NCBI GenBank assembly: GCA_004211595.1
Contig: SEDO01000005.1
Span: forward strand, 1-64,000
Reading direction: 5' to 3'
Source: Pedobacter sp.
Lineage (GTDB): Bacteria; Bacteroidota; Bacteroidia; Sphingobacteriales; Sphingobacteriaceae
Length of the DNA: 64,000 bases
This document shows, piece by piece, positions 9,658 to 20,430 of the stretch. Under the pieces are notes generated by a model. The model made no database searches, was not told the DNA's origin, and saw only the letters and a list, made by a program, of their open reading frames with translations. Numbering within the stretch: the stretch's first letter is position 1; every line of letters begins with the position of its first letter. Position numbers and translations under genes: made by a program.

Positions 9658-9689
9658 GCAAATGTAGGCAAAATTTTAAATGGTGCAAA
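9658..9689 (-). promoter_or_regulatory. Bacteroidota -33/-7 promoter for tRNA-Gln
   Basis: Minus strand TTTG (9689-9686) - 19 nt - TACATTTGC (9666-9658); exact consensus. Confidence 0.75.
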
Positions 9690-9879
9690 TAGATTTTTAA
9701 AAAAAAATGAAAATTTAAAGCTAATTCATTGGTCTAGAACAAGAAATTTTGAGTTCTCAAATTTGCTTATTCTTAAAAAATGTTAAAGGCTTCAATAAAT
9801 AATGTTAAATTCAATCTAATTATTTATTTTCGGCAGCACATTAGGCCGCATGGCGTTTTAATAAAATAGCATTTCAAAA

Positions 9880-12800
9880 ATGATGAATTATAAAAAAGTA
9901 AATAATTTGATGGGTTGGCTATGTTTCTTTATAGCAACCATATCTTACACCCTAACCCTCGAACCTACTGTAAGTTTTTGGGATTGTGGAGAGTTCATTG
10001 CATCCGCATTGAAAATGCAGGTAGTTCATCAGCCCGGGGCACCCTTATTTTTAATGATTGAGCGCTTCTTTTCATTATTTGCTTTTGGAGACAATACCAA
10101 GGTAGCCTATTTCATGAACTTAGGATCTGCCATTGCTAGTGGAGCAACTATTTTATTTTTATTTTGGACCATTACTGCTTTAGCTAAAAAATTAATTGCA
10201 AAAACTGAGGCTGAGTTAAACACAGGAAAATTAATTGCTATCATGGGTGCTGGGGCTGTAGGTGCCTTAGCTTATACCTTTTCGGATAGTTTCTGGTTCT
10301 CAGCAGTGGAAGCAGAAGTATATGCCTTATCTTCCCTATTTACAGCTATAGTATTTTGGGCCATTTTAAAATGGGAAGCGGTTGCAGATGATCCACAATC
10401 TGATAAATGGTTATTATTCATTGCCTATATTATGGGGCTATCGATCGGTATTCACTTATTAAATTTATTAACGATTCCTGCGATTGCTTTTGTTTATTAT
10501 TTTAGAAAAGTTAAAAATCCAACGAATAAAGGTGTATTTAAAACTTTCCTTGTTGGGGTATTAATTTTAGCAATCATACAATATGGAATTATCCAATACT
10601 TAGTTTCATTAGGAGCTCATTTCGATTTATTCTTTGTAAATACTTTAGGATTAGGTTTTGGATCGGGGGTAATTGCATTTGCCATTATTTTGATTGCTTC
10701 TTTAGTATTTGGTATACGATATTCAATAAAAAAACAACACCGTGTATTAAATTTAGCCTTATTATCAGTTGTTTTAGTCATTTTTGGTTATACTTCTTTT
10801 GCGATGATTATCATCAGAGCACAGGCAAAACCTAATTTAAATAACTCTAACCCTGATAATGCCTTTTCTTTTTTAAGCTACTTAAATAGAGAACAATATG
10901 GAGACAGACCATTGTTATTTGGCCCAAATTACAATTCCATTCCACTTTATAAAGAGGACGGGAGCCGTCCGATAACCAAAGAAAAAGGAAAGGTTTATAG
11001 AAAAGGAGAATCTAAGTATGAAGTTGCAGGCTTAAGGACAAAAGATGTATATGCTCAAAATGCGGGTTTCCCAGATAGTTTAAGACGTTTACAAAAAGAA
11101 GTACTTTTCCCAAGAATGTATAGCGACGATAGTCGTCATGTAAATTATTATCAAGACATGATGAATTTATCGGACACAGATTTCCCAAGCTTCTTTACCA
11201 ATTTTGGATTCTTTTTAAAATATCAAACTGGCCTGATGTACATGCGTTATTTCATGTGGAATTTTGCGGGTCGGCAAAATGATTTGCATGGTCAGGGCAG
11301 TTTGTATGAAGGGCAATGGCTGAGTGGGGTTAAACCAATTGATGCCTTATTATTAGGAGATCAAAGTAATCTCCCTCCGACCATCAAAGAAAGTAATGCT
11401 TATAATAGATATTTCTTTTTACCTCTTATTATTGGTTTAATAGGTGCCTTCTGGCACTTTAAAAAGAATCAAAAAGATGCTGGGATTGTGGGCTTATTAT
11501 TTTTCTTTACAGGTTTAGCTATCGTAATTTATTTAAATCAAAAACCTTTAGAACCTAGAGAACGTGATTATGCTTATGTAGGATCTTTTTATGCCTTTGC
11601 TATTTGGATTGGAATTGGGGTATTAGCTATCACTGATTGGTTATCGAAAAAAGTCCAAGCAAAACAGGCGGCTATATTAGCAACCGCAGCCTGTATTTTA
11701 GCCGCTCCAGTATTGATGGCAGCCCAAGGCTGGGATGATCATGATCGTTCAGAGAAATGGCTTGCCAGAGATGTAGCCATAAATTACTTAGAATCATGTG
11801 CTCCAAATGCTATATTGTTTACTTATGGCGATAATGACACTTATCCTTTATGGTATGCGCAAGAAGTGGAAAATATCCGACCAGATGTGCGTTTAGTAAA
11901 CTTAAGTTTATTTGACACGGATTGGTATATAGACAATTTGCAACGTAAGGTACATGAATCAGAAGCACTCCCACTTTCCATGAAACCTGCTCAATATGTT
12001 TCAGGTGTGAGAGATGTGATGTATTTCCAAGATTATAAGATTGCAGAGCCAGTTGAACTTAAACAAATTGTAGATTTATTATTATCGGATGACGATGAAG
12101 ATAAAATGGCCTTGAGTAATAATACGAAAGTTAATTTTACCCCAACTTTAAATTTTAAATTGTCTGTAAATCCTTCCGAAGCTATTAAAAACGGAGCTGT
12201 GCCAGCCGCTGATTCGGCGCGAATTGCTACTGAAGTGGTTTGGAAATTTAATAAAAACTATATCACTAAAGGAAATTTAGCATTATTAGATATTCTAGCA
12301 CATAATAATTGGAAAAGACCGGTATATTTTTGTACAACGGTACCATCTGATCAATACATTGGTTTAGATAACTATTTATACAATGAAGGTATGGCTTATC
12401 GACTTATGCCTTACAAAGTTTCAGCTCAAGAAGATGAAACTAATCGCTTGAATACAGCTCCTATGTATGAAAATGTGATGAATAAATTCAAATGGGGTAA
12501 TATTAAATCTGCTAAATATCTAGATTTACAATCCCAAGATGATCTTTCAATCTTTAATAATTTGTTTACAGATTTAGCTAGAGCTCTAATTTTAGAAGGT
12601 AAAACTGTTGAAGCTAAAAAAGTAATGGAAAGAAGAGAGCAAGTTATTCCAGATAAACTTTATAGTATGCGTACCTTGATGAGCGTACCGAATATTATCG
12701 AGAATTTATATCTCTTAGGAGAAACTGAAAAAGCAAATGCACAAATCCGCAAAGCTGCAGATTTTGTTCGTAAAGAAGTAAATTACCTCGCCGACGTTTC

Positions 12801-12981
12801 TAAAAGTAAAAATACCTTGGTAGGTGGTCAAAATGTTCAAATTGCTCTTATCTACGGATTAGATCATATGAAAAAGATTGCAGAAGAGCATAAGCAAACG
12901 AAAATTGCAAAAGAATTAGATGATACATTCGGTGCTTTATATGATAGATTTTCACAGTATTTCGGTCCTCGTCCACAATAA
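9880..12981 (+). CDS. DUF2723 family multi-pass membrane protein
   Basis: N-terminus LTLEPTVSFWDCGEFIASALKMQVVHQPGAPLFLMIERFFSL is typical of DUF2723; many TM segments and a soluble C-terminal region. Confidence 0.9.
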   Translation: MMNYKKVNNLMGWLCFFIATISYTLTLEPTVSFWDCGEFIASALKMQVVHQPGAPLFLMIERFFSLFAFGDNTKVAYFMNLGSAIASGATILFLFWTITALAKKLIAKTEAELNTGKLIAIMGAGAVGALAYTFSDSFWFSAVEAEVYALSSLFTAIVFWAILKWEAVADDPQSDKWLLFIAYIMGLSIGIHLLNLLTIPAIAFVYYFRKVKNPTNKGVFKTFLVGVLILAIIQYGIIQYLVSLGAHFDLFFVNTLGLGFGSGVIAFAIILIASLVFGIRYSIKKQHRVLNLALLSVVLVIFGYTSFAMIIIRAQAKPNLNNSNPDNAFSFLSYLNREQYGDRPLLFGPNYNSIPLYKEDGSRPITKEKGKVYRKGESKYEVAGLRTKDVYAQNAGFPDSLRRLQKEVLFPRMYSDDSRHVNYYQDMMNLSDTDFPSFFTNFGFFLKYQTGLMYMRYFMWNFAGRQNDLHGQGSLYEGQWLSGVKPIDALLLGDQSNLPPTIKESNAYNRYFFLPLIIGLIGAFWHFKKNQKDAGIVGLLFFFTGLAIVIYLNQKPLEPRERDYAYVGSFYAFAIWIGIGVLAITDWLSKKVQAKQAAILATAACILAAPVLMAAQGWDDHDRSEKWLARDVAINYLESCAPNAILFTYGDNDTYPLWYAQEVENIRPDVRLVNLSLFDTDWYIDNLQRKVHESEALPLSMKPAQYVSGVRDVMYFQDYKIAEPVELKQIVDLLLSDDDEDKMALSNNTKVNFTPTLNFKLSVNPSEAIKNGAVPAADSARIATEVVWKFNKNYITKGNLALLDILAHNNWKRPVYFCTTVPSDQYIGLDNYLYNEGMAYRLMPYKVSAQEDETNRLNTAPMYENVMNKFKWGNIKSAKYLDLQSQDDLSIFNNLFTDLARALILEGKTVEAKKVMERREQVIPDKLYSMRTLMSVPNIIENLYLLGETEKANAQIRKAADFVRKEVNYLADVSKSKNTLVGGQNVQIALIYGLDHMKKIAEEHKQTKIAKELDDTFGALYDRFSQYFGPRPQ

Positions 12982-13053
12982 TTTGAAAAACTTATCATAG
13001 ATCAATAAAACTCACAGGAGTAAACTTTAAATTTGAAAAAAATTACAAAAAAT

Positions 13054-13641
13054 ATGAAATTAAAACACAGCTTGATGTTAGGATTTGCTGCTTTAGCAAG
13101 TTTTTTTTTAGTGGCTTTTGCGCCTAAAAATGATATTTATAATGTTGACTTATCAAAATCAAGTATTACTTGGGTAGGTAAAAAAGTAGGTGGTGGCCAT
13201 AATGGTACTGTAGATTTAGCTTCTGGTAATTTAGCTTTTAATGGTAAAAAATTAGTTGGAGGAGGTTTTATTGCTGATATGACAACTATAAAAGATGCCG
13301 ATAAAAGTGCAGGCTTAGAAAGACACTTAAAAAACCAAGATTTTTTTGGGGTAGATAAACATCCTCAGGCAAAATTTACTATAACGAAAATTGAAGGTTC
13401 AGGAGCCACTGTTAAAATTACTGGTGATTTAAATATAAAAGGCATTTCTAAGCCAGTTACTTTTCCTGCAACTTTAACATGGAATGCTGACAAAACAGTT
13501 ACTGCAGTAGCAGAGAATATAGAGATAGACCGTACTAAATATGGAATTGAATATCGTTCTAAATCAATCTTTGCGAATATTGGCGACAATTTTATTCACG
13601 ATAACTTTACAATTTCTGTCAAGTTAGTAGCTAGGAAATAA
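13054..13641 (+). CDS. YceI family periplasmic/lipid-binding protein
   Basis: YNVDLSKSSITWVGKKVGGGHNGTVDLASGNL... ITGDLNIKGISKPVTFPATL; ATG 13054 chosen over TTG 13033. Confidence 0.92.
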   Translation: MKLKHSLMLGFAALASFFLVAFAPKNDIYNVDLSKSSITWVGKKVGGGHNGTVDLASGNLAFNGKKLVGGGFIADMTTIKDADKSAGLERHLKNQDFFGVDKHPQAKFTITKIEGSGATVKITGDLNIKGISKPVTFPATLTWNADKTVTAVAENIEIDRTKYGIEYRSKSIFANIGDNFIHDNFTISVKLVARK

Positions 13642-13650
13642 GCATTTAAC

Positions 13651-13694
13651 AAAACAAAAAAGGTGTCCTAGCAAAATGACACCTTTTTTGTTTT
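13651..13694 (+). terminator. Terminator downstream of the YceI gene
   Basis: AAAACAAAAAAGGTGTC (13651-13667) / GACACCTTTTTTGTTTT (13678-13694). Confidence 0.92.
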
Positions 13695-13775
13695 GCTGTT
13701 ATTTGCGTTTATAAAATGCAAATCTTACCTTTAAAGAAAATAGGCGCAAAATTTGCTTTTAAATAAAAATCAAAA

Positions 13776-14174
13776 ATGCAAGAAAAAAAATTGCAATTAC
13801 TAGTTATAGATGATGACGATATCAATATTTTCATAATCCGAAAAATAGTTGAAAAAACTGGCGTGCCTATCGAAATGGTTTCCCGAAATAACGGACAACA
13901 AGCTATTGACTATTTAAAAGATGCCATTGCAAGTCAATTAGATCTACCTCAACTTGTATTAATAGATATTAATATGCCGGTTATGAATGGCTGGGAGTTT
14001 ATTGAAGCTTATCAGGATTTAAATATAGAACAACCTGTTAATATGTATATCTTGTCGTCTTCAGTATATGAAAATGACATCGAGAAAACGAAAACTTACC
14101 CCTTAGTAAAAGGCTTTATTTCAAAACCCCTCTCCATGGAAAGATTAAATGAATTAATCAATCTTTTGAAGTAA
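13776..14174 (+). CDS. Single-domain response regulator
   Basis: LLVIDDDDINIFI, LVLIDINMPVMNGWEF, YILSSSV, GFISKPLS. Confidence 0.92.
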   Translation: MQEKKLQLLVIDDDDINIFIIRKIVEKTGVPIEMVSRNNGQQAIDYLKDAIASQLDLPQLVLIDINMPVMNGWEFIEAYQDLNIEQPVNMYILSSSVYENDIEKTKTYPLVKGFISKPLSMERLNELINLLK

Positions 14175-14984
14175 AAACTTATCCCCTTCTTTTCCTATAT
14201 GGGCTTGCGACATCGTTTTCGCATGATAGAATAAACATTTCCAGTTTTCTGAAATTGCACGTTGAGCAAATTTTTCCCGTAGTTCCATAGCTAATCGACC
14301 ATCATAATCATATTTAGCAATAAATTTTCTTAAAATTTCCTCAGGTTCTGGCCAAACGTCTCCTCCAAAAAATATCGGATTAGTAAGTTGTTCATTTTGT
14401 GAAGCATTAGTAGAATCTGGTAAGCTTCCTAACAAATACACTATATGATTAGGGCAATGTGCGCCGGTAAACTCATAGTGAATGCCAGGTAAATACTCTC
14501 CTGAGCCCTCTATAAAATCCAGGCTGGCATTTCGTTGTAAGTAATCTAAAATTTCACGATCGTATGAGCGAGATTGGCTCGAGTAAGCAGCTTCCCATTC
14601 TCCCCTATTTATCACATATGTAGCTTGAGGAAAACTAAGTTCTATTTTATCACCATGGCGATGAACCATTCCCCCAGCATGATCAAAATGTAAATGGGAC
14701 ATTAATATATAATCTACTTCGTCGGGATTAAATCCAGCCCTCCGGATATTTTGATGAAGGATTAAAGCACCCGAATCATCAGAAAATCCTAAGCCCGTAT
14801 CTAATAACAATAATTTAGACCCAAACTTTACTAAGAAGGGTTGAACATGTACGAATAAGGACGCAGGACGATCTTTAGCTTGGTGAATTTTTGGATCAAA
14901 AGGAATAAATTTCTTTGACGCATCTACTGAATAAGAGCCTTCATATAATGTATAAACCTGCACATCCATAATACTTCCAAGCAT
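14154..14984 (-). CDS. MBL-fold metallo-hydrolase
   Basis: LLLDTGLG, HLHFDHAGG, FTGAHCPNH, FFGGDVWPEP; start may be 14969. Confidence 0.88.
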   Translation of the reverse strand: MLGSIMDVQVYTLYEGSYSVDASKKFIPFDPKIHQAKDRPASLFVHVQPFLVKFGSKLLLLDTGLGFSDDSGALILHQNIRRAGFNPDEVDYILMSHLHFDHAGGMVHRHGDKIELSFPQATYVINRGEWEAAYSSQSRSYDREILDYLQRNASLDFIEGSGEYLPGIHYEFTGAHCPNHIVYLLGSLPDSTNASQNEQLTNPIFFGGDVWPEPEEILRKFIAKYDYDGRLAMELREKFAQRAISENWKCLFYHAKTMSQAHIGKEGDKFLLQKID

Positions 14985-15007
14985 TTTTTAATATATTTAC
15001 GAAATCA

Positions 15008-16711
15008 ATGACAAAGATAGAAAAAAGATGGGTGCTTAAAGAGCCGGCCGAGCAATCTCTAGTTGAAAAATTGCAAGCTGAACTAAAAATAGAGCCTTCA
15101 TTATGTGCTCTTTTAGTACAAAGAAATATACATTCTTTTGATTCCGCAAGAGATTTTTTTAGACCGCAGATAGGCCATTTACATGATCCTTTTTTAATGA
15201 AAGGTATGGAACAGGCGGTAATACGTATAAAAGAGGCTCTTGAAAAAAACCAAAGAATACTTATTTACGGTGATTATGATGTTGATGGCACTACTTCGGT
15301 AGCTTTAATGTATCAATTTTTAAATCAATTTACTACAAATTTACTTTACTATATTCCAGATCGTCATGCAGAAGGTTATGGAATTTCTGAACAAGGGATT
15401 CAATTTGCGGCAGTCCAAAATTGTCATTTGATAATAGCATTAGATTGTGGAATTAGATCGGTAGATAAAGTAGCTTTAGCAAGTTCATTAGGCATAGATT
15501 TTATAATAGCTGATCATCATTTACCGGGTCAGGAAATTCCAGCTGCAATAGCGGTTTTAGACCCGAAGCAGACAGACTGCGCATATCCCTTTAAAGAGCT
15601 TTCAGGTTGTGGCATTGGCTTTAAAATAGCCCAAGCCTTTGCTATTTTAGAAAACTTAACCGAAGATACTTATTTACAATATTTGGATTTGGTAGCTTTG
15701 AGTATTGGGGCAGATTTAGTTGCCATGCAAGACGAAAACCGCATCTTAGCTCATTATGGATTAAAAAAAATAAACACTTCTCCATGCCCAGGTATACGTG
15801 TTTTAATAGAACAATCAGGGCGAAGTTTACCTCTTTCAATGAGTGATGTAGTTTTTCAATTGGCGCCTCCTATTAATGCTGCTGGTAGAATGGGGCATGC
15901 CTTAGATGCCTTAGCTTTACTCTTGTCAAATTCACAGGATGCCCAACAAAAAGCATCTAAAATATTAAATCAGAATACTCAAAGGAAAGAGGATGATCAA
16001 GAAATTACAGCTGCTGCTTTAAGTTTAATTGAACATGCCGAAGATTTTACGCAGAAAAAAACTACTGTTGTATACCATGAGTCATGGAACAAAGGTATAA
16101 TAGGTATCGTAGCTTCTCGGTTAACCGAAACTTATTACCGACCCACAGTCGTATTAACTGCTTCAAACGGTAAGTATACCGGTTCTGCACGTTCTGTAAT
16201 AGGATTTGATTTATATGAGGCTTTAGTTGGCTGTGCGGATTTACTAGAACAATTTGGAGGACATAAATTTGCAGCAGGATTAACCCTTGCTCCAGAAAAC
16301 TTAAATGCCTTTGCAAACCGCTTTGAAGAAGTGGTTAGTAACTCCATAAATCCACACTTACTATTGCCTGAAATCCATATAGACCTCTGCCTTATTCTAA
16401 ATCAAATTGACGCCAAATTTTATAGGATTTTAACTCAAATGGGGCCCTTTGGTCCAGAGCACACTTGTCCATTGTTTATGAGTACCGACTTGGTTTTAGC
16501 AGAAAAACCTCAAATATTAGGTAATAAACATTTAAAATTAAAGGTAAAACAACAAAATTCCATTATTTTTGATGTGATTGCATTTGGACAAGCTGGGGAA
16601 TACCAACAGCTATGTCATGCGAATTCCTTTTCTATGTGTTATCAGATTGAAGAAAATATTTGGCGAAATAAAAGTACCTTACAATTAAATGCTAAAGCTT
16701 TTAAGTTTTAA
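15008..16711 (+). CDS. recJ: Single-stranded-DNA-specific exonuclease RecJ
   Basis: RILIYGDYDVDGTTSVALM, IALDCGI, IADHHLPG, NAAGRMGHA, GGHKFAAGLTL. Confidence 0.96.
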   Translation: MTKIEKRWVLKEPAEQSLVEKLQAELKIEPSLCALLVQRNIHSFDSARDFFRPQIGHLHDPFLMKGMEQAVIRIKEALEKNQRILIYGDYDVDGTTSVALMYQFLNQFTTNLLYYIPDRHAEGYGISEQGIQFAAVQNCHLIIALDCGIRSVDKVALASSLGIDFIIADHHLPGQEIPAAIAVLDPKQTDCAYPFKELSGCGIGFKIAQAFAILENLTEDTYLQYLDLVALSIGADLVAMQDENRILAHYGLKKINTSPCPGIRVLIEQSGRSLPLSMSDVVFQLAPPINAAGRMGHALDALALLLSNSQDAQQKASKILNQNTQRKEDDQEITAAALSLIEHAEDFTQKKTTVVYHESWNKGIIGIVASRLTETYYRPTVVLTASNGKYTGSARSVIGFDLYEALVGCADLLEQFGGHKFAAGLTLAPENLNAFANRFEEVVSNSINPHLLLPEIHIDLCLILNQIDAKFYRILTQMGPFGPEHTCPLFMSTDLVLAEKPQILGNKHLKLKVKQQNSIIFDVIAFGQAGEYQQLCHANSFSMCYQIEENIWRNKSTLQLNAKAFKF

Positions 16712-16735
16712 GCAAAAAATATAAATTGCAGACGC

Positions 16736-17470
16736 ATGATATTAAAAGCCGAACACCTGGTTAAAAAATACAAACAAAGAGTCGTAGTAAATGATGTTTC
16801 ATTTGAAGTATCACAAGGGGAGATTGTGGGATTATTAGGCCCCAATGGCGCTGGTAAAACTACATCTTTTTATATGATTGTAGGTCTGATTAAACCCAAT
16901 GAAGGTACGATTTTATTAGATGGCCAGGATATTACCACCGATGCCATGTATAAAAGAGCCCAAAAAGGAATTGGGTATTTGGCCCAAGAAGCTAGTGTAT
17001 TCAGAAAACTTTCAGTAGAAGATAATATCAAGGCTATTTTAGAAATGACTAATTTATCTAAGGCAGAACAAAAAGATAAATTAGAAGAACTTATCAATGA
17101 GTTTAGTTTGCATAAAGTACGCAAAAGCAATGGAGATTTATTATCTGGGGGAGAAAGAAGGCGTACTGAAATCGCTAGAGCATTAGCCGCCAATCCTAAT
17201 TTTATTTTATTAGATGAACCATTTGCAGGGGTAGATCCGATTGCCGTGGAAGAAATTCAAAGTATTGTAGCTAAGTTAAAGCATAAAAATATTGGGATAT
17301 TAATAACAGATCATAATGTTCAAGAAACCTTATCTATTACGGATAGAGCCTATTTGCTATTTGAAGGAAAAATCTTAGAATCTGGAACACCTGAAGTTCT
17401 AGCTGCCAATGAAATGGTTAGAAAAGTCTATTTAGGTTCGAATTTTGAATTAAAAAGAAAAAAACTATAA
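16736..17470 (+). CDS. lptB: LPS export ABC transporter ATP-binding protein
   Basis: Walker [54 protein letters not shown]. Confidence 0.95.
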   Translation: MILKAEHLVKKYKQRVVVNDVSFEVSQGEIVGLLGPNGAGKTTSFYMIVGLIKPNEGTILLDGQDITTDAMYKRAQKGIGYLAQEASVFRKLSVEDNIKAILEMTNLSKAEQKDKLEELINEFSLHKVRKSNGDLLSGGERRRTEIARALAANPNFILLDEPFAGVDPIAVEEIQSIVAKLKHKNIGILITDHNVQETLSITDRAYLLFEGKILESGTPEVLAANEMVRKVYLGSNFELKRKKL

Positions 17471-17476
17471 CATTTT

Positions 17477-18985
17477 ATGGCAATTGTAAACTCTCTCTTT
17501 ACTTGGTATATGAAAAAGCGCATCCATCAAATTGAGCTTTTTATTAAATATCCATTAGATGTTCAAGAAGAGTGGTTTCACAGTTTAGTCTCCAGCGCAG
17601 AAAATACAGAATGGGGCAAAAAATACGATTTTAAATCTATACTGTCAGTTTCTCAGTTTAAAGAGCGGGTGCCCATCCAAACTTACGACACCTTAAAACC
17701 CTATATAGAAAGGATGTTAAATGGAGAGGAAAATATATTATGGCCCTCGGAAATAAAGTGGTTCGCAAAATCCTCAGGAACCACCAACGATAGAAGTAAA
17801 TTTATTCCCGTTTCTGAAGAAGCGCTACAAGAATGCCATTTTAAAGGTGGTAAGGATATGATTTCCATCTATTGTAATAACAAACCAAACACTCAAATAT
17901 TCACGGGAAAGGGACTCGTATTAGGAGGGAGTCATCAAATCAATCAATATTGTAATGATATCAGATATGGGGATTTATCGGCTGTTTTAATAAAAAACTT
18001 ACCTTCTTGGGCCGAATATTACAGAACTCCTAACATGTCAATAGCCTTGATGGATAATTACGAAGAGAAAATTATTCGTATGGCGGAAGCCACTATCCCT
18101 GAAAATGTTACCAATATGGTGGGGGTGCCTACTTGGACCATTGTATTGGCCAAAAAAGTTTTGGAAATGACGGGCAAACAAAACCTTTTGGAAGTATGGC
18201 CGAATTTACAATTATACTTTCACGGGGCTGTTAATTTTGGTCCCTACAGAGATCAATTTAAGGCGCTGATTCCAAATGATAATATGTATTATTTGGAAAC
18301 CTACAATGCATCTGAAGGATTTTTTGGTATTCAAGATCAAAGTGATTCAGAAGAACTTTTATTAATGCTGGATTATGGAATTTACTATGAGTTTTTACCT
18401 TTAGAAAATATCCATGAAGAGAATCCTAAAACACTTAATCTGGATCAAGTTGAATTAAACAAAAACTACGCTTTAATAATTAGTACAAATGCAGGCCTAT
18501 GGCGTTATATGATTGGCGACACGATTCAATTTACGAGTCTTAACCCTTTCAGAATAAAAATCACTGGACGCACTAAGCACTTTATCAATGCATTTGGAGA
18601 AGAAGTAATTATAGACAATGCCGAAAGGGCGCTTGCTCAAGCCTGTGCTGAAACTGGCGCCAAAGTTAAAGATTATACTGCCTGTCCGATTTATTTTAAA
18701 GGAGAAGAAGCAGGCGGGCATGAATGGATCATAGAATTTGAACATCCTCCACACAACTTAGATAAGTTTATCGATGTTTTAGATAATACGCTACGAGAAG
18801 TAAATTCAGACTATGACGCTAAAAGATTTAAAGATATGGCATTGAAACGTCCAGTAGTTCACAATGCTCCCGAAAATACCTTTTACAATTGGCTTAAAAA
18901 GAATGGAAAGCTAGGCGGACAACATAAGGTTCCCCGCTTAGCAAATAATCGGGAATATGTAGAAGATATTTTAAGTAATATTTAA
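17477..18985 (+). CDS. GH3 auxin-responsive promoter family protein (acyl-adenylating-like)
   Basis: FAKSSGTTNDRSKFIPVS, YLETYNASEGFFGIQ, LWRYMIGDTIQF, ITGRTKHFINAFGEEV. Confidence 0.92.
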   Translation: MAIVNSLFTWYMKKRIHQIELFIKYPLDVQEEWFHSLVSSAENTEWGKKYDFKSILSVSQFKERVPIQTYDTLKPYIERMLNGEENILWPSEIKWFAKSSGTTNDRSKFIPVSEEALQECHFKGGKDMISIYCNNKPNTQIFTGKGLVLGGSHQINQYCNDIRYGDLSAVLIKNLPSWAEYYRTPNMSIALMDNYEEKIIRMAEATIPENVTNMVGVPTWTIVLAKKVLEMTGKQNLLEVWPNLQLYFHGAVNFGPYRDQFKALIPNDNMYYLETYNASEGFFGIQDQSDSEELLLMLDYGIYYEFLPLENIHEENPKTLNLDQVELNKNYALIISTNAGLWRYMIGDTIQFTSLNPFRIKITGRTKHFINAFGEEVIIDNAERALAQACAETGAKVKDYTACPIYFKGEEAGGHEWIIEFEHPPHNLDKFIDVLDNTLREVNSDYDAKRFKDMALKRPVVHNAPENTFYNWLKKNGKLGGQHKVPRLANNREYVEDILSNI

Positions 18986-20427
18986 TTTCCCCATCTCCAG
19001 TCACCTGAAATTTGTAAGGGTAACTTCAAATTATTTTTAATCAAAAAGGCCTCTAAAGTAACTTCATCCATTCTTTTCACTGGGATTTCTGTAACATTTG
19101 CCAAACTATAGGCTAACATAGCTCCATAGCGCGTGGTATTTTTGATACCTTGTTCATCAACCAATTTAAAACTATCCCCATCGGAATGATAATATGGTCC
19201 TGCATTATTGGGTAACCTTCCACCTGCGCCACCTCCCGTAGGGATACCCGCTAACATGAAGGGCTGGTGATCACTATGCAACCCCGCCCCTGCATGAAAT
19301 GAATTTTTAAAACCCGTATCAATTTTAGTAATATCGCCTCCCCAAGCTTTGAATAAACTTTCCATTTCGGCTCTACTTGTGGAAAATCCTTTAGGATCAT
19401 TAGTCATATCAAAATTCAACATATATCGAATTTGATCAATAGATTTATCTTTTTGAGCCTGCTCTACATAAGCTTTCGAACCTAATAGGCCTTGCTCCTC
19501 ACCCATGAACATGACGAACTCAATGCTACGCTTGCCAGCCAAGTTCAATTTTTTTAAAGTTCTAGCCATATCGATAACTGCAAATGAGCCGATTCCATTG
19601 TCGATTGCACCTGTTGCTAAATCCCAACTATCTAAATGCCCTCCAACTACAATTTTTTCATGAGGCAAACTCGATCCTTTTAATGTAGCCACTACATTGC
19701 GGGCTTTTATTTTACCTGAAAAATTTCGCATTGCTATTTGAGCTTGTTGGGGTTTAACTTTTAAAGCTTCTTTGAGTGCCATCCCATCCTCTAATCCAAT
19801 ACATATGGCAGGAATTGGTATTAATTTTCCAGTTACTGAAGCAGTTCCGGTCAATAATACCCCGTCTTTTACCGTATTAATAATGATTACGCCTTTGGCG
19901 CCATGATTAATTGCGATTGCTGTTTTTTCCGAGCGGTGTAAAGAAGGAGTGCCTTTGGGTGAACCAGGCAATACACCTAAATAAATCAAGGCTATTTTAC
20001 CTTTCACCATTTCTTTTTTATCCGCATAGTCAGCTTCCAATCCATTGCCGACATCCACAATATCGCCGATTATATCAGCCTTTACAGGCGAATGCGCTAA
20101 ACTTACCGATTTAACCATTTTAAGTTGATTAGCTTCGCCTATTTGTACGCTTAAAGATTCTCTGCTCCAACTTTCGACTTCGAAAGGCTGGTAGTTTACT
20201 TGATACCCAAAAGACTTAAACAATTGATAAGCAAACTCTTCAGCCTTTGCACCATTGGGTGAGCCAGTTAAACGATGACCGATTTCTTCTGTTGCCTTTT
20301 TTAATAAAGGATAAGCTTGACCATTTTGCTGTACTTCTGCATTTATCATTTTATATGCAGACTCAAATTGTGCATGTGCAGAACTGGCTAGCCATAACAA
20401 ACTAGCCCAAAGGAAATGTTTCTTCAT
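18982..20427 (-). CDS. M28 family metallopeptidase (carboxypeptidase Q-like, PA domain)
   Basis: Signal peptide; GGHLDSWDLATGAIDNGIG, FMGEEQGLLGSKAYVE, LHSDHQPF. Confidence 0.9.
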   Translation of the reverse strand: MKKHFLWASLLWLASSAHAQFESAYKMINAEVQQNGQAYPLLKKATEEIGHRLTGSPNGAKAEEFAYQLFKSFGYQVNYQPFEVESWSRESLSVQIGEANQLKMVKSVSLAHSPVKADIIGDIVDVGNGLEADYADKKEMVKGKIALIYLGVLPGSPKGTPSLHRSEKTAIAINHGAKGVIIINTVKDGVLLTGTASVTGKLIPIPAICIGLEDGMALKEALKVKPQQAQIAMRNFSGKIKARNVVATLKGSSLPHEKIVVGGHLDSWDLATGAIDNGIGSFAVIDMARTLKKLNLAGKRSIEFVMFMGEEQGLLGSKAYVEQAQKDKSIDQIRYMLNFDMTNDPKGFSTSRAEMESLFKAWGGDITKIDTGFKNSFHAGAGLHSDHQPFMLAGIPTGGGAGGRLPNNAGPYYHSDGDSFKLVDEQGIKNTTRYGAMLAYSLANVTEIPVKRMDEVTLEAFLIKNNLKLPLQISGDWRWGN

Positions 20428-20430
20428 AGG

